64,000 nucleotides of DNA from Lentisphaerota bacterium (GTDB lineage Bacteria > Verrucomicrobiota > Kiritimatiellia > UBA8416 > JAIOPI01), in contig JAIOPI010000021.1 of assembly GCA_021413965.1 (NCBI GenBank), positions 124,001 through 188,000 of the forward strand, given 5' to 3'. Shown here in pieces: positions 45,225 to 54,505 of this stretch; within the stretch, counting starts at the first letter, position 1, and each line of letters begins with the position of its first letter. The translations under genes were made by a program, and so were the position numbers. The notes under the pieces are model-generated. The model did no database searches and was not told the origin of the DNA. It saw nothing but the letters and a program-made list of their open reading frames with translations.

Positions 45225-46937
45225 ATGCAGGATGCAGCTTTCAAGAAGATCTGCGGATTACTGCAGAGCGACGATCCGATGCGCCGCACGGCGGCGGCGA
45301 TTGTGCTGGGGGAGCTGGCCCCGGATGACGCGGCCGTGGTGCGCGCGCTGGGCGAGGCGCTACCCGGCGCCAATCAGCTCCTCACGACGGCGATCCTTGA
45401 CGCGCTGGAGGCCATTGGCCACCGCGACGCCCTGCCGCATCTGGTGCCGCTCCTCGACGCGGAGGACGTGGCCGTGAAATTGCGCGCCAGCGCCGCGATC
45501 ACCCGGGCCGGCGGAGCCGCCCTGCCGCTCATCCGGCCCCTGCTCGCCGACGCCGGCGCCTCGAAGAAGCTCGTGCTGGTGGACCTGCTGGCCCGAATTC
45601 CAACAGTCGACGCGCTGCGTTCCCTGCTCAGCCTGCTCCCGGATGCGGACGCGGATCTGACGGTGGAAATCGCCGAGGCCGTGCACCGGCATGCGCGCGC
45701 CATGACGCCGGCCCAGCGCACGCCCCTCCACAAGCTGGTGGTGCAGTTCATGGACGGCGCACCGGTGCGCGCTTCGGAGCGCCTGCAGGGCGCAGGGCTG
45801 CGCCTGCTCGGGGCGCTCGCGTGTCCCGAGGCGCGGACCGTCCTGCTGCGCTGGGCAGGCGCCGCCGATTCGCCGCGCCTGCGGCTGCAGGCGCTGCGCG
45901 GGATGCAGAACCTCGCCTGGACGTCCGCCACCGCGAAGCCGGTGGCCCCCAAGATGCTTCAGTTCATGGGCGATACGGATCCCGAGGTGGCGCAGCAGGC
46001 CCTGCGTGTGCTGACCGTGCTGCCGGCGGACGTGTTGACGACGGCGCAGTGGCGCGCCTTGTTGGATTATGCCTTCACGCCCGCCCGCGGCCTGGCGCTG
46101 GCGCGCCTGGCGGCGGACACCAGCCCGGCCGGCGGACGCGTGCTGCTGGCGCTGCTGCAACATGCGGACGAGCACGTCCGGGAGACCGCGGCCGGCGCCC
46201 TGGCGCGCCAGCCGCAAGTCGCGGGCGCCGTGCTGGAGGCCCTGCTGGACAAGGCCGACATCGAACAGGCGTGGCGGCTGGCGAAAATTCTCAAGCCGCA
46301 CGCCGCCACGTTGCCGTCGCGCGACCAGAAGCGATTGAAGGAGCGCGCCGCGCGCGGGTTGGCCGCGAAGGAGCCGACCATCGATGCGCTGCTTTATCTG
46401 CTGCGACAGGCAGACGCGCCGGCGGCGGACGCGGTCATTCGCGAGGCCGCCTTCGCCGCCGTGCGCGCGAAGCGATGGGGCGATGCGGTGGCGGGCCTTC
46501 GCCGCGTGATGAACAGTCCGGGTTTCGACGACGAGTGCCGCTACGCGCTGAGTCTCTGCAATCTGAAGCAGTCGCCCAAGGAACTGGCGCCGCACCTGCG
46601 CGCCGAGGACTACGCGCTGCGCGGCTTCCAGGGCCTGCTTCGCAGCCCGGATTTCAATCTGGCGGCGCGGCTGGTGAAAGAGCCGGCGGTCGAGGCGGAG
46701 GATCTGTACTTCGTGGGGTTTCATTTCAGCGATCTGACGGGCGACGAGCGCGCGTTCGGTGAGGGCCTGTTGCGCCATGTGATCAAGACGTGGCCGCGGA
46801 CGCCGGCGGGGAAGGCGGCCAAGATCAAGCTGGGGGTTGCGAACGGCGTTGAGCCGACCGCGAAGTCCCGCCCGGCGAGCCCTCCGCCATCCGCGCCGCG
46901 TGGCCGCTCGCCCGCGAAGACCAAACCGCGCTCCTAG
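45225..46937 (+). CDS. HEAT-repeat protein
   Basis: A 570-aa soluble alpha-solenoid. Repeated helical pairs of about 30-40 residues are visible from residue 1 (RRTAAAIVLGELAPDDAAVVRALGEAL, ILDALEAIGHRDALPHLVPLLDAEDVAVKLRASAAI) to about residue 350. A second half of repeats and a charged C-terminus (SRPASPPPSAPRGRSPAKTKPRS) follow. No signal peptide or enzyme motif. It presumably acts as a scaffold; the partner is unknown. It is divergent from the radical SAM gene, with a 168-bp gap. Confidence 0.7.
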   Translation: MQDAAFKKICGLLQSDDPMRRTAAAIVLGELAPDDAAVVRALGEALPGANQLLTTAILDALEAIGHRDALPHLVPLLDAEDVAVKLRASAAITRAGGAALPLIRPLLADAGASKKLVLVDLLARIPTVDALRSLLSLLPDADADLTVEIAEAVHRHARAMTPAQRTPLHKLVVQFMDGAPVRASERLQGAGLRLLGALACPEARTVLLRWAGAADSPRLRLQALRGMQNLAWTSATAKPVAPKMLQFMGDTDPEVAQQALRVLTVLPADVLTTAQWRALLDYAFTPARGLALARLAADTSPAGGRVLLALLQHADEHVRETAAGALARQPQVAGAVLEALLDKADIEQAWRLAKILKPHAATLPSRDQKRLKERAARGLAAKEPTIDALLYLLRQADAPAADAVIREAAFAAVRAKRWGDAVAGLRRVMNSPGFDDECRYALSLCNLKQSPKELAPHLRAEDYALRGFQGLLRSPDFNLAARLVKEPAVEAEDLYFVGFHFSDLTGDERAFGEGLLRHVIKTWPRTPAGKAAKIKLGVANGVEPTAKSRPASPPPSAPRGRSPAKTKPRS

Positions 46938-47090
46938 GTTTCCACCCGCCCCTCCGCACCGAACGCGAATCGTCAGATTTGCAGGAATGGGAGCGGGGGC
47001 TGTCGCAATTCGGTTCAGCGTGGCGCCAACGTGTCCGCGAAGGACGTTGCGGGGGCGCCGCGGCTCGGGTTGGGCCACCCATTGCGCACG

Positions 47091-47106
47091 TGGCACACCG
47101 GGTGCT
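47091..47106 (+). promoter_or_regulatory. Candidate sigma-54 promoter for the FG-GAP protein at 47142
   Basis: TGGCACACCGGGTGCT has a full TGGCAC -24 element and GC at the correct 10-bp spacing. The predicted start is near 47117, giving a 25-nt leader before ATG 47142. It is the fifth such site in the window. Confidence 0.62.
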
Positions 47107-47141
47107 TTGCAGGGCTCCAAATCCTAACGGGTGGGGGGCTC

Positions 47142-49232
47142 ATGAGGGTGCAGGGCGTGCGCGGGGCGGGAGTCTGGTTGGTGTTGGGCGTGCTGGGGGT
47201 GGTGGGCGCGGAGAACCTGCGCGCGCAGACCTACACGGGGCCGGTCTTTCCTGCGGACAACATCTGGAATACGCCGGTGGATGCGCTGCCGGTGGATGCG
47301 AACTCGGCGGCTTACGTCAATACCATCGGCGCGACACGCGGCGTCCATGCGGACTTCGGTTCGGGCACGTGGAACGGCGGCCCGATCGGCATTCCGTTCA
47401 CGTCGGTCCCGGGAACGCAGCCCCGGGTGCCGATCACGTTCTACTATCCGGACGAAAGCGATCCGGGCCCGTATCCCATTCCGCCGACCGTGCCGATTGA
47501 AGGCGGGCCGCAGTCCGGTGGCGACCGTCACATTCTGATTATCGATCGCGACCGGCAGGTGCTGTACGAAGTATACGATGCGCATCCGCAGCCCGACGGG
47601 TCGTGGCAGGCGGGATCCGGGGCCATTTTCGATTTGAACAGCAACGCACTGCGCCCGGCCGAATGGACGTCCGCGGATGCGGCCGGACTGCCGATCTATC
47701 CCGGGCTCGTGCGCTACGACGACGTGGCGGCCGGGGAGATCAGGCACGCGATTCGCTTCACCGCTCCCCAGACGCGCCACGCCTACGCGTGGCCGGCGCG
47801 CCACCAGGCGTCGTCGCTGACGGGCACGCAATACCCGCCCATGGGGCAGCGCTTTCGCCTGAAGGCGTCATACAACATCAGCGGCTTTTCGCCGGCGGTG
47901 CAGGTCATCCTGCGGGCGATGAAGACGTACGGCATCATCCTGGCGGACAATGGGTCGTCCTGGTTCATCAGCGGGGCGCCGGATTCGCGCTGGAACGACG
48001 AGGTGCTGCATGAACTGGCGCGCGTTACCGGCGGCGACTTTGAAGCCGTGAACTGCGCGGGGCTGATGGTGACGCCCAACAGCGGCCAGGTGCGGGGCGG
48101 CGGGACAGGCGTGCAGCCGCCGCAGGGCGTGAGCGCCACCCGCGGCACGTACGATGATCGCGTGGCGCTGGGCTGGCAGCGGCCGGCGGGGGCGACGAGC
48201 GTCAGCCTGTGGCGCCATACGGGCGCGGACGTGGCGGGGGCGGTGGTGCGGGCGGCGAATGTGACGGAGGCGGGATTCACGGATACGGCAGTCGAGCCGG
48301 GGCTGTCATATTTCTACTGGCTGAAGGCGAACTACGCGTCCGCCACGAGCGGGCTCAGCGCGCCTGTGGTCGGCTATGTCAGTTCGCCGCAAGCGGCGTA
48401 CGGCGACTTTGATGGCGACGGGCGATCGGACGAGACGCTCTACCACGAGGCGGCGGGGCGGTGGCGCATCAGGTTGAGCGGCGGCGGTCCGGACGGCGAG
48501 CGCGCGTTCGGCGGGATTGGCATGGCGGGCGCGCCCGGCGATTTTGACGGTGACGGGCGCGTGGACCTGGGGGTGTACGTGTCCGCCAGCGGCGAGTGGT
48601 ACGTGCGTCCGAGCACGGGGGGGGCGGATTACCACGTGACCGTGGCGGCGGGAGGGGTGCCTGTGCCGGGAGATTACGACGGCGACGGGCGGTGCGACAT
48701 GGCGACCTACCGCCTCGACACGGGGCGGTGGGAGATCCGGGCATCGCGTGCGGCGCCGCCGATCACGGGGGCGACCTTCGGCCTGGGCGGGCTGGGGCAC
48801 CAGGCGGTGCCGGCGGACTACGATGCCGACGGCCGCGCGGATGCCGCCGTCTATAATCGCCTCACGCACGCATGGACCATTCTCTTCAGCGGCGGCGGCA
48901 GCTCGGTGCAGACGTGGGGCGGGGCCAACACCTTTGGCGTGCCCGCGGACTACGACGGCGATGCCCATGCCGATCTGGCGGTGTTCAATCGCGTCACGGG
49001 CAACTGGTGGGTGCTCGACAGCGCCACGGGGCTGCCGCACTTTCAGGCGGGCAACCGCACGCTCGGGTTGCGCCCGGTGCCGGGCGATTACGATGCGGAC
49101 GGAACCGCGGACTTTGCCGCCTACGTGTCGGCGCGAAAGACCTGGTACCACCGTCGCAGCCAGGACGGCCGGATCATCGGGCCCATCGCGTGGAGCGCCA
49201 CCGGCTTCGACGCCGTCACTCCCTGGCGGTGA
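47142..49232 (+). CDS. Exported fibronectin-III / FG-GAP (VCBS) repeat protein
   Basis: A 696-aa secreted protein. ATG 47142 is chosen because a G-rich ribosome site (GTGGGGGG) lies 3-10 nt upstream and a signal peptide follows (GVWLVLGVLGVVGAENLRAQ). Residues about 25-320 form an unrecognised globular domain (FPADNIWNTPVDALP, GGDRHILIIDRD, a YDDVAAGEIRHAIRF motif). A fibronectin-III-like domain (about 340-420) and about six FG-GAP/VCBS-like repeats with DFDGDGRSDET or DYDADGRADAAVY follow; they should form a beta-propeller. It resembles the minus-strand protein at 10387-12090 in its second half. No sorting signal. A sigma-54-like promoter lies just upstream. Confidence 0.75.
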   Translation: MRVQGVRGAGVWLVLGVLGVVGAENLRAQTYTGPVFPADNIWNTPVDALPVDANSAAYVNTIGATRGVHADFGSGTWNGGPIGIPFTSVPGTQPRVPITFYYPDESDPGPYPIPPTVPIEGGPQSGGDRHILIIDRDRQVLYEVYDAHPQPDGSWQAGSGAIFDLNSNALRPAEWTSADAAGLPIYPGLVRYDDVAAGEIRHAIRFTAPQTRHAYAWPARHQASSLTGTQYPPMGQRFRLKASYNISGFSPAVQVILRAMKTYGIILADNGSSWFISGAPDSRWNDEVLHELARVTGGDFEAVNCAGLMVTPNSGQVRGGGTGVQPPQGVSATRGTYDDRVALGWQRPAGATSVSLWRHTGADVAGAVVRAANVTEAGFTDTAVEPGLSYFYWLKANYASATSGLSAPVVGYVSSPQAAYGDFDGDGRSDETLYHEAAGRWRIRLSGGGPDGERAFGGIGMAGAPGDFDGDGRVDLGVYVSASGEWYVRPSTGGADYHVTVAAGGVPVPGDYDGDGRCDMATYRLDTGRWEIRASRAAPPITGATFGLGGLGHQAVPADYDADGRADAAVYNRLTHAWTILFSGGGSSVQTWGGANTFGVPADYDGDAHADLAVFNRVTGNWWVLDSATGLPHFQAGNRTLGLRPVPGDYDADGTADFAAYVSARKTWYHRRSQDGRIIGPIAWSATGFDAVTPWR

Positions 49233-49362
49233 TCGCGGGCCGGCGCGGCCTCCCGACCATGGGGCCGGACGATGCCACGCGGGGGCGTCGCCCGGCGGTC
49301 ATGACATGCCGGCCGCCACGCCCAAGGGCTCCGCGCCTGCAAGCGTATCTGCAATCGCAATC

Positions 49363-49389
49363 TTGACAGCGCTCGCGGGGTCATAAACA
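49363..49389 (+). promoter_or_regulatory. Weak candidate sigma-70 promoter
   Basis: A perfect TTGACA (49363-49368) is followed after only 15 bp by TAAACA (49384-49389). The spacing is short, so the site is uncertain. It lies about 60 bp before the gene at 49452. Confidence 0.3.
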
Positions 49390-49451
49390 CTTAGCCTCAA
49401 GTCGCACCGTTCGTAACGGGCGGCGAACCAGCAAGGAAGGGAACGCTGCCG

Positions 49452-50201
49452 ATGAATTCTCGCAAAGCGGGTCAGGCTAAGATCGGGGTCGTGGTACTGA
49501 TCATTGCGGCGGTGATCGCCGTCTTGTACTTCACCAGCGACGTCTTCAAGACGAAGATCAATGTCGCGGCTGATCAGTATGCCCACTGGACGCCGGAGAA
49601 TATCGCGAAGGATCCCGAGAACTATCTGAACTTCTGTGAGCAGCAGGCCAAGGCCGCCGTGCAGAAGCTGAAGGCCAGCCAGATTGCGGTGGCGCAGAAC
49701 CGGGCCAATCTCGAGGCCATGCATGGCGAGGCGGCGGAGAAGATCACACTGGGCAACAAGGCGCTGCAGGAACTGAAGACGGTATACAAGGACGCCTCCG
49801 CCGCCAATTCGTGGCCGGCGACGTGGCAGGGCGCCCCGCGCGATCAGGACTGGGTCAAGCGGCAGATTGTCAGCTTCAGCCGGCAGATCGTTTCACAGGA
49901 GAGCCTCAAGGCGAAGACCGAAGCCGGGATCAAGCAGCTCGACGTGCAGGCGACGAAGATCCAGGAAGCCAATTCGCAGGCGCAGGAGCAGATCGGCGAG
50001 ATCAAGACGAGTCGCGAGACGCTGAAGGTTCAGAAGATCACGAGCGACCTGTCCCAGCAGTTGTCCAACATTGGCGCCACATTGCGGGCCACGATCAGTA
50101 CGGCGTCCGAGTCCACGGGCACGATCACGCTGGATCAGCTGAAGGCAGATTCGGCGACCACGGTGGATGAGGCCGAATTCAGCAAGATCATGGGCATGTG
50201 A
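49452..50201 (+). CDS. Single-pass membrane coiled-coil protein
   Basis: A 249-aa protein. One N-terminal transmembrane helix (IGVVVLIIAAVIAVLYF) is followed by a periplasmic-looking region of long helices predicted to form coiled coils. It shares the block WTPENIAKDPENYL with the next gene (WTPEAIAADPAGYL), so the two are paralogues. The 1-bp overlap (TGATG at 50199-50203) couples their translation. Function unknown. It likely forms an envelope complex with its paralogue and the downstream substrate-binding/OmpA protein. Confidence 0.6.
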   Translation: MNSRKAGQAKIGVVVLIIAAVIAVLYFTSDVFKTKINVAADQYAHWTPENIAKDPENYLNFCEQQAKAAVQKLKASQIAVAQNRANLEAMHGEAAEKITLGNKALQELKTVYKDASAANSWPATWQGAPRDQDWVKRQIVSFSRQIVSQESLKAKTEAGIKQLDVQATKIQEANSQAQEQIGEIKTSRETLKVQKITSDLSQQLSNIGATLRATISTASESTGTITLDQLKADSATTVDEAEFSKIMGM

Positions 50202-50962
50202 TGCTTTCCCGCACGGTCAGGGTCTGCGGCTGCCTGGTCGCGGCTGCCCTGCTGGGCGGCTGCAGCCGGGAATCTCAGTCGGTTATCCGGAGCAAGCTCG
50301 GCAAGCTGGCGCCCAAGGCGTCGGAGCAGGGCGTACCGGAAGGCGGCTGGACGCCGGAGGCGATAGCCGCCGACCCGGCCGGATACCTGCAGCACGCCGA
50401 CGGGGCGATCGGGACTCAGATTGAGGGCCGGCGTCAGAAGCTGGCCCAGCTCGCGACGACGCGGGCGAGCATCGATGCGCGCGCCCAGGCCTTGAACACA
50501 AAGGTGTCCGACGCGGAGAACGTCATCAAGCGCTTGACGGCGGCCACGCAGCGCGCCGAGGATGAAGACAACTGGCCCGTCAAGATGGCGGGGCGCACTT
50601 TCGACCAGGCCCAGGCGGACGCCGTGCGGCAGAGCCTGACGCAGTTTGTGGCCGACCGGCAGGACCTGGTGCGCGCGTATCGCGATGCCCTGAACCGCGT
50701 CAATGCCACCGAGTCCAAGCTCAAGGCCGACATCGAGCAACTGTCCCGCATGCGCGAGAAGATCAGCCTCGATATGGAGCGGGTGAAGTTGAACCAGGGC
50801 CTGGCCGAACTCGGCGATCTGCACCGGACCGAGACCGAATTGGCGTCGTTTGCCAAGACGCTGGCCGACATATCCGACGAGGCCATGCTGGGGCGCCTGG
50901 GGTCGTTCGACAAGGCCACCGAAGCGGTCGATGCGGAATCGCTACTGCGGGTTGGCCAGTAG
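50201..50962 (+). CDS. Coiled-coil lipoprotein
   Basis: A 253-aa lipoprotein. The lipobox is LLGGC (Cys near residue 21), preceded by RVCGCLVAAAL. The rest is helical, with heptad-like stretches (TRASIDARAQALNTKVSDAE, IEQLSRMREKISLDMERVKL). It is a paralogue of the preceding gene, but anchored by lipid instead of a helix. ATG 50201 overlaps the preceding stop; GTG 50198 is an alternative. Function unknown. The next gene follows after 186 bp. Confidence 0.6.
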   Translation: MLSRTVRVCGCLVAAALLGGCSRESQSVIRSKLGKLAPKASEQGVPEGGWTPEAIAADPAGYLQHADGAIGTQIEGRRQKLAQLATTRASIDARAQALNTKVSDAENVIKRLTAATQRAEDEDNWPVKMAGRTFDQAQADAVRQSLTQFVADRQDLVRAYRDALNRVNATESKLKADIEQLSRMREKISLDMERVKLNQGLAELGDLHRTETELASFAKTLADISDEAMLGRLGSFDKATEAVDAESLLRVGQ

Positions 50963-51148
50963 GGACCGGGTTGCAGGTGACCGAACATCCCCTGCGTCGC
51001 CCTCCTTCTCGGACAAAGACACGAGAGGTCGAGGGCGAGGGCAAAGACGCGCGCGACGATCGCTGAATAGCTCCCCGGTGCGTTCTGCGACCGTGCGCCT
51101 CCGACGGGGTTGCGGATTAAGATCGCGGCACAGGAGCATAGGGAGACG

Positions 51149-52753
51149 ATGATGACGAGGAAGACACGGTGGATGGTGGTGCTGGCCTGGCTGGTGATGG
51201 CGTCGGGCGCCGGGATGGCGCGGGGGGCGGAGACGTCGCTGGCCGACGATGCGGAGTTGGTGGAGGCGCGTCATGCGGTGCCCCGCCTGAAGGCGGCCGC
51301 CGCCTTTGAGGTGCAGGGCGACACGCTCAAGCTGGAGCTCAGCGAGTATGCGGGCTATGCGGGGCTGGTGGTCGCCAACGGGGGCCTGGAGCCGAGCGAG
51401 AACTCGTATTTCTTCAAGAGCCATGGGTTCAAGGTTCAGATCACCATCAGCGAGGAGGACAGCTGGTCGAGCCTCAACAGCGGTCGCATCGGCGCGTCTG
51501 CGACCACGGCCGACGTGCTGCCGCTGTACGGTGCGCAACTGCAGGCCGTGGTGCCGGCGCTGATCGGATTTTCACGCGGCGCGGACGGCATCGTCGTCAA
51601 GTCGCCCATCCAGAAGATCAACGACCTGCGTGGCAAGACGCTGGCGGTGGCCCAGTTCAACGAGTCGGACTTCTTCCTGCGCTACCTGACTCAGCAGGCC
51701 GGGCTGGAGGTCTATCTGCGACCGGACTTCGCGACGCCCGCCGACCCTCGGAAGGTCAACGTGGTGGCGTGCGCGGATTCCTTCGGGGCCGGGGACTTGT
51801 TCTTGCGCGATTTGAAGAGTGGCCGTGGCCGTCTGGATGGCTGCGTGACGTGGGATCCCAAGACGAGCGAAGTGGTGGAAGGCAGCGGCGGCAAGGCGCG
51901 GCTGCTGACGTCGAACCGGAACCTGCTCATCGTGGCCGACGTGCTGCTGGTGAACAAGGGGTTCGCCGAGCAGCATCCTGAGATGGTGAATGGGCTGGTG
52001 GATGGCCTGCTGGAGGGAAACCGGATGGTGCGTGAGAATCCGGACAGCCACCTGGCGGTGATTGCGAAGGCGTTTGGCTGGGAGCCGGGCGAGGTGCGCG
52101 GCGAACTGCAGAAGGTGCACCTGGCCAACCTGCCGGAGAATCTCGCGTTCTTCGAGGGCTCCATCGATTCGGCTGGCAGCTACGGCTACATCTACGAATC
52201 CGCCACGGCGGCGTACGGTGCGGAATTTGTGCGCGGTTCGTTCAATGGCGACAAGTTCATCAGCCGTGCGGCGCTGAAAGCGGCAGATGCAGGCGGTCGT
52301 TTCAAGAGCCAGAAGGCCGACATTCGCCCGATTCGCTCGAACGAGGCGGTGGCGGTGGAGCAGCCGCTGCTGTCGCGCGACGTGCGCTTCCTGTTCCAGC
52401 CGAACTCCAGCAAGTTGAACATGGAGGATCCGAAGAACACCAGCGACCTGGATTTCATCGCCAAGATGCTCAAGGTCAGCCCCGGATCGACGCTGCTGCT
52501 GCGCGGCCACGTGGACGACGCCATGATTGGCGTGTTTCAGAAGCAAGGCGGTCCGGAATTTGTACAGAAGATGGCCATGAAGGCCGTGCAGCTCAGCAAG
52601 GACCGCTGCGAGGAAGTCAAAGGGAAGCTGGTGCAGCAGTTTGGCGTGGACGAAAGCCGCGTTGACTATGTGGGCTGCGGCTGGCGTGAACCGCTGGGCA
52701 AGGACATCGACCAGAACCGCCGCGTCGAAGTGCAGTGGTTCATGGTCGAGTGA
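51149..52753 (+). CDS. Periplasmic substrate-binding protein fused to an OmpA domain
   Basis: A 534-aa protein. ATG 51149 or 51152 (GGGAG 3 or 6 nt upstream). The signal peptide is WMVVLAWLVMASGAGMARG. Residues about 80-350 look like an NMT1/SsuA-type periplasmic binding protein (INDLRGKTLAVAQFNESDFFLRYL, LIVADVLLVNKGFAEQHPEMV). The C-terminal 120 residues are an OmpA-like peptidoglycan-binding domain (VRFLFQPNSSKLN, VDYVGCGWREPLG, DQNRRVEVQWF). Binding proteins fused to OmpA are rare; a peptidoglycan-anchored ligand sensor or receptor is a reasonable inference. No ABC permease or ATPase is near. Confidence 0.75.
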   Translation: MMTRKTRWMVVLAWLVMASGAGMARGAETSLADDAELVEARHAVPRLKAAAAFEVQGDTLKLELSEYAGYAGLVVANGGLEPSENSYFFKSHGFKVQITISEEDSWSSLNSGRIGASATTADVLPLYGAQLQAVVPALIGFSRGADGIVVKSPIQKINDLRGKTLAVAQFNESDFFLRYLTQQAGLEVYLRPDFATPADPRKVNVVACADSFGAGDLFLRDLKSGRGRLDGCVTWDPKTSEVVEGSGGKARLLTSNRNLLIVADVLLVNKGFAEQHPEMVNGLVDGLLEGNRMVRENPDSHLAVIAKAFGWEPGEVRGELQKVHLANLPENLAFFEGSIDSAGSYGYIYESATAAYGAEFVRGSFNGDKFISRAALKAADAGGRFKSQKADIRPIRSNEAVAVEQPLLSRDVRFLFQPNSSKLNMEDPKNTSDLDFIAKMLKVSPGSTLLLRGHVDDAMIGVFQKQGGPEFVQKMAMKAVQLSKDRCEEVKGKLVQQFGVDESRVDYVGCGWREPLGKDIDQNRRVEVQWFMVE

Positions 52754-52774
52754 ACGTCGTCGGCCGCGGCCGCC

Positions 52775-53317
52775 TTACGGCCAGACGGTCTTGCTCAGGT
52801 TGCTGCGCTGGGTGCCCTTGAGATCAGTCCAGGCAAAGGCGACTGGCGTGCCGGACCGCGGAACGCGCAGGCCGTTATAGCCGCCGTAGACGTTCTCCAT
52901 CAGCTTGATGGATTGCCCCCCTTTGCGGATGAAATCGAACTTGCCGCCTTCCCAGGTTGAGCCGTTCCAGACAAAGAAGTGAGCGAGGCCATCGGAGCTC
53001 CAGGGATAGTGGCTGTAGCTGAAGCGGACCTTGTGTCCACCGTCGAAGATTTCGGCGGAGAGGGTCATGACCGGCACGGCGCCGGGTGCGGCGGGGCCGC
53101 TCGAAGTCTTCCACGAGATGGCATCCCACTCGGCTTGCGAGAGATCGACCGTGTTGGTGCCGGTGGGGAGTCCGGGCGGGACGGTGGTCGTGGGGGATCC
53201 GGGGGACGTCGGGTTTCCCGATGAGCCCGAGGTGGGGCTTCCTGTGTCCACGGCGGACGTATCAGCCAGCTCGCATCCGGTCGCCACCAACGCTATCATC
53301 AGCCAAAACACTCGCAT
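52775..53317 (-). CDS. Lipoprotein of unknown function
   Basis: A 180-aa lipoprotein. ATG 53317 is preferred because AAGGAG lies 7 nt upstream; an ATG at 53323 is only 1 nt from it. The lipobox is LVATGC. A Ser/Thr/Pro/Gly-rich linker (about residues 22-60) leads to a beta-rich domain (VRFSYSHYPWSSDGLAHFFVW). It converges on the OmpA-fusion gene and lies 24 bp behind the outer-membrane barrel gene, probably in one operon with it. Confidence 0.6.
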   Translation of the reverse strand: MRVFWLMIALVATGCELADTSAVDTGSPTSGSSGNPTSPGSPTTTVPPGLPTGTNTVDLSQAEWDAISWKTSSGPAAPGAVPVMTLSAEIFDGGHKVRFSYSHYPWSSDGLAHFFVWNGSTWEGGKFDFIRKGGQSIKLMENVYGGYNGLRVPRSGTPVAFAWTDLKGTQRSNLSKTVWP

Positions 53318-53341
53318 ACGCATTCTCCTTCCAGCGCCCGC

Positions 53342-54244
53342 TCAAAGGATATGGGTCAACCCGATACCCGCGAACAGCCCATCGTCGACTTCCACATCAT
53401 CGGCCCCCGCCTCGAAGGAGATCTCACGCTGGAGCACCGTGCCGCCCTGCAACGCGAGGAGCGTGTAGGGGCTGATGCCAAGTTCGAGAGCTCCGTAGAG
53501 GCGATATTCCTCGTAGCGCAGGCGCTCGCGCGCGTCGTCACCCATGTTGTATTCGGGCCACAGTGTGGCACGTGCGCCGGCGGTGAAGCGGAAACGGCGG
53601 TGGGGGGCGAGCACCAGGCGCGACTCGGGGTAGCCCAGGTCGAAGATGACGTTGTCGCGATTCGCCAGCCGCAAGCCGATGCAGGGATCGACGACGTGGT
53701 CAAAGGTGGGATAGACGTTGGCGCCGGCGTAGATGGAGAAGTCGGGCGTGATGGGTTTCACCCAGCGGCCGCCGAATGGCACCGAGAAGTCGTCGCCGCC
53801 GAAAGAGTCGAAACTGGAGTACAGGCCCGGCGAGACGCTGGCTTCGAAGCCGTAGTTCTGTTCAAAACGCTGGGTCCACTGGAGCCGCAGGCGAGCCATG
53901 TTCAGGGAGTAGACATCGTCGTCGGACCCGCCCGTGTAGAGGAACATGCTATCCCACAGTCCCTGCAGGTCGACGTCCGCGCCCGACTCGTTTTCCCAGT
54001 TGCCGAAGCGTCCCCAGCCACTGACGGTGCCGCTGGAAAGGTCTTCCCATCCGGGGGCGGTGGTGTGGGCGGGGAACGCGTATTCAAGGTTGAGGCCTGA
54101 CGAGCGCTCCAGGGGCATATCGAGGATGCAGCAGTCGCGGCCCTCGACCTTGCGGTAAGAGTCGCCCTGGGCGAAAGCGGTGGGCTGCAGAGCGACCAGG
54201 GTCAGAACGGCGACGGCGACGGCAAAACCATTATTGGGCGTCAT
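53342..54244 (-). CDS. Outer-membrane beta-barrel protein (DUF6268-like)
   Basis: A 300-aa protein with a signal peptide (AVAVLTLVALQPTAFAQ) and alternating aromatic/polar strands (FGNWENESGADVDLQGLW, LRLQWTQRFEQNYGFEASVS, YGALELGISPYTLLALQG) expected of an outer-membrane barrel. Similar small barrel proteins are common in PVC genomes and are grouped as DUF6268; that assignment is from memory and unchecked. It probably begins a two-gene unit with the lipoprotein behind it. Confidence 0.55.
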   Translation of the reverse strand: MTPNNGFAVAVAVLTLVALQPTAFAQGDSYRKVEGRDCCILDMPLERSSGLNLEYAFPAHTTAPGWEDLSSGTVSGWGRFGNWENESGADVDLQGLWDSMFLYTGGSDDDVYSLNMARLRLQWTQRFEQNYGFEASVSPGLYSSFDSFGGDDFSVPFGGRWVKPITPDFSIYAGANVYPTFDHVVDPCIGLRLANRDNVIFDLGYPESRLVLAPHRRFRFTAGARATLWPEYNMGDDARERLRYEEYRLYGALELGISPYTLLALQGGTVLQREISFEAGADDVEVDDGLFAGIGLTHIL

Positions 54245-54505
54245 GGGCGCGATATCCTGCGTAAAGTCGCGAGGCCGTTCCCGGTTTCGGGTCAGACGCG
54301 CGATGTGGCGGACGCGGGCGATCCTTCACGGCCGGCTTGCAAGGCCGGCTTGAGAGCGCAGCTTGAAAGCACTTCTCTTATCGGTCGAGACGACGGGCGT
54401 CAAGCATACCCGGACATTTTCCCGCGAGAATATTTGACGTGTATGGAGGGCTGGGCGGGGCTCTCGCGCAGAAGTCCTTGCGGCGCCGGATGTTGGTCGC
54501 GCGGG

